Below, piece after piece: positions 14,106 to 16,026 of a DNA stretch of 16,026 nt. This stretch comes from Candidatus Omnitrophota bacterium (lineage in GTDB: Bacteria; Omnitrophota; Gorgyraeia; Gygaellales; Profunditerraquicolaceae), in the NCBI GenBank assembly GCA_028687205.1, contig JAQUAP010000028.1:1-16026 (forward strand), written 5' to 3'. The notes under the pieces are model-generated. The model saw nothing but the letters and a program-made list of their open reading frames with translations, made no database searches and was not told the origin of the DNA. Each line of letters starts with the position of its first letter. Position 1 is the stretch's first letter. Made by a program: the position numbers and the translations under genes.

Positions 14106-14324
14106 ATGCCTAAAGAAGAACTGATCGAGACCGAAGGAAAGATTATTGAGGCGCTGCCTAACGCCATGTTCAAGGTGGAGCTGGAAAACGGCCATGTCGT
14201 GCTGGCGCACGTATCGGGAAAGATGCGTATGAATTTTATAAGGATTTTACCGGGAGATAAAGTGAAATTAGAGCTTTCTCCTTACGATTTAAACAGAGGA
14301 AGGATAACCTTCAGGGTTAAATAA
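14106..14324 (+). CDS. infA: Translation initiation factor IF-1
   Basis: IF-1 occupies the 30S A site during initiation and assists IF-2 and IF-3. The 72 residues are the exact family length and form one S1-like OB fold. Signatures are IETEGKIIEALPNAMFKVEL (about 7-26), ENGHVVLAHVSGKMRMNFIR (27-46) and ILPGDKVKLELSPYDLNRGR, ending in ITFRVK. The only Shine-Dalgarno-like sequence is AAGGT directly against the ATG, which is unusually close, so initiation may rely on ribosomes terminating at map 4 bases upstream. One base separates it from rpmJ. Confidence 0.98.
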   Translation: MPKEELIETEGKIIEALPNAMFKVELENGHVVLAHVSGKMRMNFIRILPGDKVKLELSPYDLNRGRITFRVK

Positions 14325-14325
14325 A

Positions 14326-14439
14326 ATGAAAGTAAAAGCGTCGGTAAGAAGAATCTGCGATAAATGTAAGATCGTTAAAAGAGTGGGTGTAGTCAGGGTC
14401 ATCTGCTCTAACCCCAAGCATAAACAGAGACAGGGTTAA
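14326..14439 (+). CDS. rpmJ: 50S ribosomal protein L36 (bL36), zinc-binding
   Basis: L36 is the smallest 50S protein and helps organise 23S rRNA late in assembly. The 37-codon frame begins MKVKASVRRICDKCKIVKR, continues GVVRVICSNPKHKQRQG and ends in TAA, an almost perfect match to the family. The zinc ligands C11, C14, C27 and H32 are all present, so this is the C+ form. It is shorter than a 60-codon ORF cutoff but unmistakable, and it sits at its standard place between infA and rpsM. One base separates it from infA and 14 bases from rpsM. Confidence 0.97.
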   Translation: MKVKASVRRICDKCKIVKRVGVVRVICSNPKHKQRQG

Positions 14440-14440
14440 A

Positions 14441-14446
14441 AAGGAG
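14441..14446 (+). promoter_or_regulatory. Strong Shine-Dalgarno site of rpsM
   Basis: AAGGAG lies 7 bases before the rpsM ATG, just after the rpmJ stop. It is one of the better ribosome-binding sites in the cluster, suggesting independent initiation at rpsM. Confidence 0.7.
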
Positions 14447-14453
14447 AAACATA

Positions 14454-14867
14454 ATGCCAAGGGTACTGGGTGTAGATATACCTAAAGAAAAAAGGATTGA
14501 GATATCTTTGACCTACCTGTACGGTATAGGCAGGGCATTGTCCAATAAAATCCTTAAAGATATAAATATAGACCCCGCCAAGCGCGCTAAAGACTTGACG
14601 GAAGAAGAGGTCGCGCGCATTACCAATACCTTGCAGAAGAGCGGACTTAAACTGGAAGGAGATCTGCGCCGCGATATAGCCCAGAATATCAAAAGATTAA
14701 TGGATATCGGTTCCTGGCGTGGCTCAAGGCATAAAAAAGGCCTTCCGGCAAGGGGGCAGCGTACGCGCACCAATGCCCGTACGAGAAAAGGCCCGCGCAA
14801 GGGCAATATGGCAATCATTAAGAAGGCAGAACCGGCAAAGGCAGCAGCAGTGAAGCCGGCAAAATAA
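14454..14867 (+). CDS. rpsM: 30S ribosomal protein S13 (uS13)
   Basis: S13 is in the 30S head, pairs with S19, and touches L5 and the P-site tRNA. The start MPRVLGVDIPKEKRIEISLT, the helix-hairpin region with YGIGRALSNKIL (23-34), DIGSWRGSRHKKGLPARGQR (84-103) and TRTNARTRKGPRK (104-116) are diagnostic. At 137 residues it is longer than the usual 118-126 because of a lysine/alanine-rich tail (about 121-137), a variable part of this protein. It follows rpmJ as in alpha operons. Confidence 0.97.
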   Translation: MPRVLGVDIPKEKRIEISLTYLYGIGRALSNKILKDINIDPAKRAKDLTEEEVARITNTLQKSGLKLEGDLRRDIAQNIKRLMDIGSWRGSRHKKGLPARGQRTRTNARTRKGPRKGNMAIIKKAEPAKAAAVKPAK

Positions 14868-14891
14868 AAATTAACAGAAAGAGGGAATTAA

Positions 14892-15281
14892 ATGGCGACG
14901 AAAGAAAGGGCGAAAAAAAAGAAGATAGCCAGGGGCATAAGCTCCGGTATTGCCCATATCCAGGCAAGTTTTAATAATACCATTATTACCATTACCGATA
15001 AACAGGGCAATGCCCTGGTCTGGTCAGCTCCGGGTATCGTAGGTTACAGCGGGTCTAAAAAATCCACCCCTTTTGCCGCCCAGATAGCCGCTTCGGATGC
15101 GGCGAGAAAAGCTAAAGAGATCGGCATCAAGGATGTAGAGGTGCGCGTTAAGGGACCGGGTTTTGGCCGGGAGAGCGCCATCAGGGCGCTGCAGGCTTCG
15201 GGCCTGATTATCACCCTGATTAAAGATGTAACTCCTATACCGCATAACGGTTGTCGTCCGAAGAAGAAAAGGAGAGTGTAA
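14892..15281 (+). CDS. rpsK: 30S ribosomal protein S11 (uS11)
   Basis: S11 is a 30S platform protein near the E site and the anti-Shine-Dalgarno helix. The 129-residue length is typical. Signatures are GIAHIQASFNNTIITITDK (19-37), the GYSGSKKSTPFAAQIAA segment (51-67), VRVKGPGFGRESAIRALQ (84-101), and the ending DVTPIPHNGCRPKKKRRV (112-129), which is nearly invariant across bacteria. GAGGGA 9 bases or so upstream acts as ribosome-binding site in the 24-base gap after rpsM. rpsD follows after 3 bases. Confidence 0.98.
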   Translation: MATKERAKKKKIARGISSGIAHIQASFNNTIITITDKQGNALVWSAPGIVGYSGSKKSTPFAAQIAASDAARKAKEIGIKDVEVRVKGPGFGRESAIRALQASGLIITLIKDVTPIPHNGCRPKKKRRV

Positions 15282-15284
15282 GTT

Positions 15285-15920
15285 ATGGCACGGTATATTA
15301 ACGCAGTTTGCAGGTTGTGCCGCAGGCAGGGAGAAAAACTTTTCCTGAAAGGCACAAAGTGCACGACAGAAAAATGCCCGGCAAGCCGCAGGGCGTATCC
15401 GCCGGGGCAGCATGGCCAGGGAGGCAAAAGAAGAGGCAAGCTTTCTAATTACGGCCTGCAGATGAAGGAAAAACAAAAAGTAAAAAGGATCTACGGAGTT
15501 TTAGAGAAACAATTCCGCCGCTATTTTAAAATTGCTTCCAAAAGCAAGGGCGTCACCGGAAAGATCCTCCTGCAATTATTAGAGCGCAGGCTGGATAATG
15601 TGGTTTTTCGCTTAGGCTTAGGCCTTTCCAGGTCGCAGGCCAGGCAGATAGTGCGGCATAATTTAATCACGGTCAATTCCCGCAGGGTAAACATACCTTC
15701 CTACCTGGTAGCAGGAGGCGATCTTATCCAGGTTAAGGCTAAAGAAAAAGCCCAGAATAAAATAAAAGATATCCTGGAGCAATCCAAAGACAGGACTGTT
15801 CCCAGTTGGCTTGAATTTAATGCCGCAGGTTTAAGCGGCAAGGTTTTAAGGTTGCCGGAAAAAGACGACATTCAACAGCCTATACAAGAGCAGTTGATTG
15901 TAGAGTTATATTCTAAATAA
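15285..15920 (+). CDS. rpsD: 30S ribosomal protein S4 (uS4), zinc-type N-terminus
   Basis: S4 is a primary 16S rRNA binder that starts 30S assembly; in E. coli it represses the alpha operon. The N-terminal region has four cysteines, C9, C12, C26 and C31, as in zinc-binding S4 proteins of Thermus. The S4 RNA-binding domain is visible at about residues 100-151 (ERRLDNVVFRLGLGLSRSQA, LITVNSRRVNIPSYLV, GGDLIQVK). The 211-residue length is standard. GGAGAG near the rpsK end is the likely ribosome-binding site. It is followed by a 33-base gap and then rpoA, the standard order. Confidence 0.98.
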   Translation: MARYINAVCRLCRRQGEKLFLKGTKCTTEKCPASRRAYPPGQHGQGGKRRGKLSNYGLQMKEKQKVKRIYGVLEKQFRRYFKIASKSKGVTGKILLQLLERRLDNVVFRLGLGLSRSQARQIVRHNLITVNSRRVNIPSYLVAGGDLIQVKAKEKAQNKIKDILEQSKDRTVPSWLEFNAAGLSGKVLRLPEKDDIQQPIQEQLIVELYSK

Positions 15921-15940
15921 TAGAGAGTTTGCACTCATTT

Positions 15941-15947
15941 AAGGAGG
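15941..15947 (+). promoter_or_regulatory. Consensus Shine-Dalgarno site of rpoA
   Basis: AAGGAGG lies 6 bases before the rpoA ATG in the 33-base gap after rpsD. It is the closest match to the full anti-Shine-Dalgarno complement in the window and fixes the rpoA start. Confidence 0.8.
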
Positions 15948-15953
15948 AAATAG

Positions 15954-16026
15954 ATGGGTATAAAATGGAGAGATTTTCAATTACCAAAGAGATTAGAGTG
16001 TGACGAGGCTACTTACAGCAATACCT
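15954..16026 (+). CDS. rpoA: RNA polymerase alpha subunit, N-terminal fragment (cut by window end)
   Basis: The alpha subunit dimerises to nucleate RNA polymerase assembly and contacts regulators through its C-terminal domain. Only 24 codons are visible, beginning MGIKWRDFQLPKRLECDEAT and then YSNT. The call rests on position directly after rpsD, the strong Shine-Dalgarno site and the N-terminal pattern W-R-x-F-x-L-P-K-R-L-E, which I recall from RpoA of PVC-group bacteria; the usual YGKF motif would come just past the window edge. The catalytic-assembly and C-terminal domains are outside the window, so completeness cannot be judged. Confidence 0.9.
   Translation, partial: MGIKWRDFQLPKRLECDEATYSNT

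Noticed and set aside
15924..15936. Small GAGT/ACTC hairpin before rpoA as a terminator or S4 operator
   Set aside because: A four-base stem is too weak, there is no T-run, and such a pairing is expected by chance.
1..16026. Undescribed system, CRISPR array, prophage, IS element or tRNA/rRNA gene
   Set aside because: Reading both strands showed only the conserved translation cluster. Apart from the rpsE-rplO repeat there is no non-coding stretch longer than about 35 bases and no direct-repeat array.

Overview
The window is one uninterrupted plus-strand translation-gene cluster: the end of the str operon (fusA, tuf) running directly into the S10, spc and alpha ribosomal-protein operons, and stopping just inside rpoA. 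I find 32 protein genes, all in the same direction. They are separated by a few bases, or overlap as ATGA, TAATG or ATGTTTAG. There are no RNA genes, CRISPR arrays, transposases or convincing terminators, and no stretch over 60 bases outside the listed genes. Codon use looks uniform, and TAA, TAG and TGA all act as stops, so the genetic code is standard.

The organism is a bacterium. RpoA begins with a residue pattern (MGIKWRDFQLPKRLE) that I associate with the PVC superphylum (Planctomycetota, Verrucomicrobiota, Omnitrophota and relatives). EF-Tu has a non-canonical switch I. The mid-range GC (estimated by eye), the lack of rpmD and a short palindromic repeat of the kind common in candidate-phylum genomes would fit Omnitrophota or a similar lineage. 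That placement is inference from memory of the families and was not computed.

Layout: 1-1365 3' part of fusA; 1384-2589 tuf; 2593-7572 S10 block (rpsJ rplC rplD rplW rplB rpsS rplV rpsC rplP rpmC rpsQ); 7575-13361 spc block (rplN rplX rplE rpsN rpsH rplF rplR rpsE, repeat, rplO secY adk); 13358-15920 map, infA, rpmJ, rpsM, rpsK, rpsD; 15954-end start of rpoA. Together these genes encode two elongation factors, much of both ribosomal subunits, the SecY export channel, adenylate kinase, the N-terminal methionine-removing enzyme, initiation factor 1 and the RNA polymerase assembly subunit.

The least ordinary spot is the 58-base gap between rpsE and rplO, where rpmD (L30) is normally found. It holds an imperfect palindromic repeat that appears to supply rplO with its Shine-Dalgarno sequence and start codon. 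It also carries a 19-codon reading frame that begins 2 bases after the rpsE stop and ends in an ATGA overlap with rplO. The second point of interest is EF-Tu switch I, which reads KTVTI where the canonical sequence is RGITI. Otherwise the region is conserved housekeeping sequence, and I found no sign of a new defence, mobile or metabolic system.
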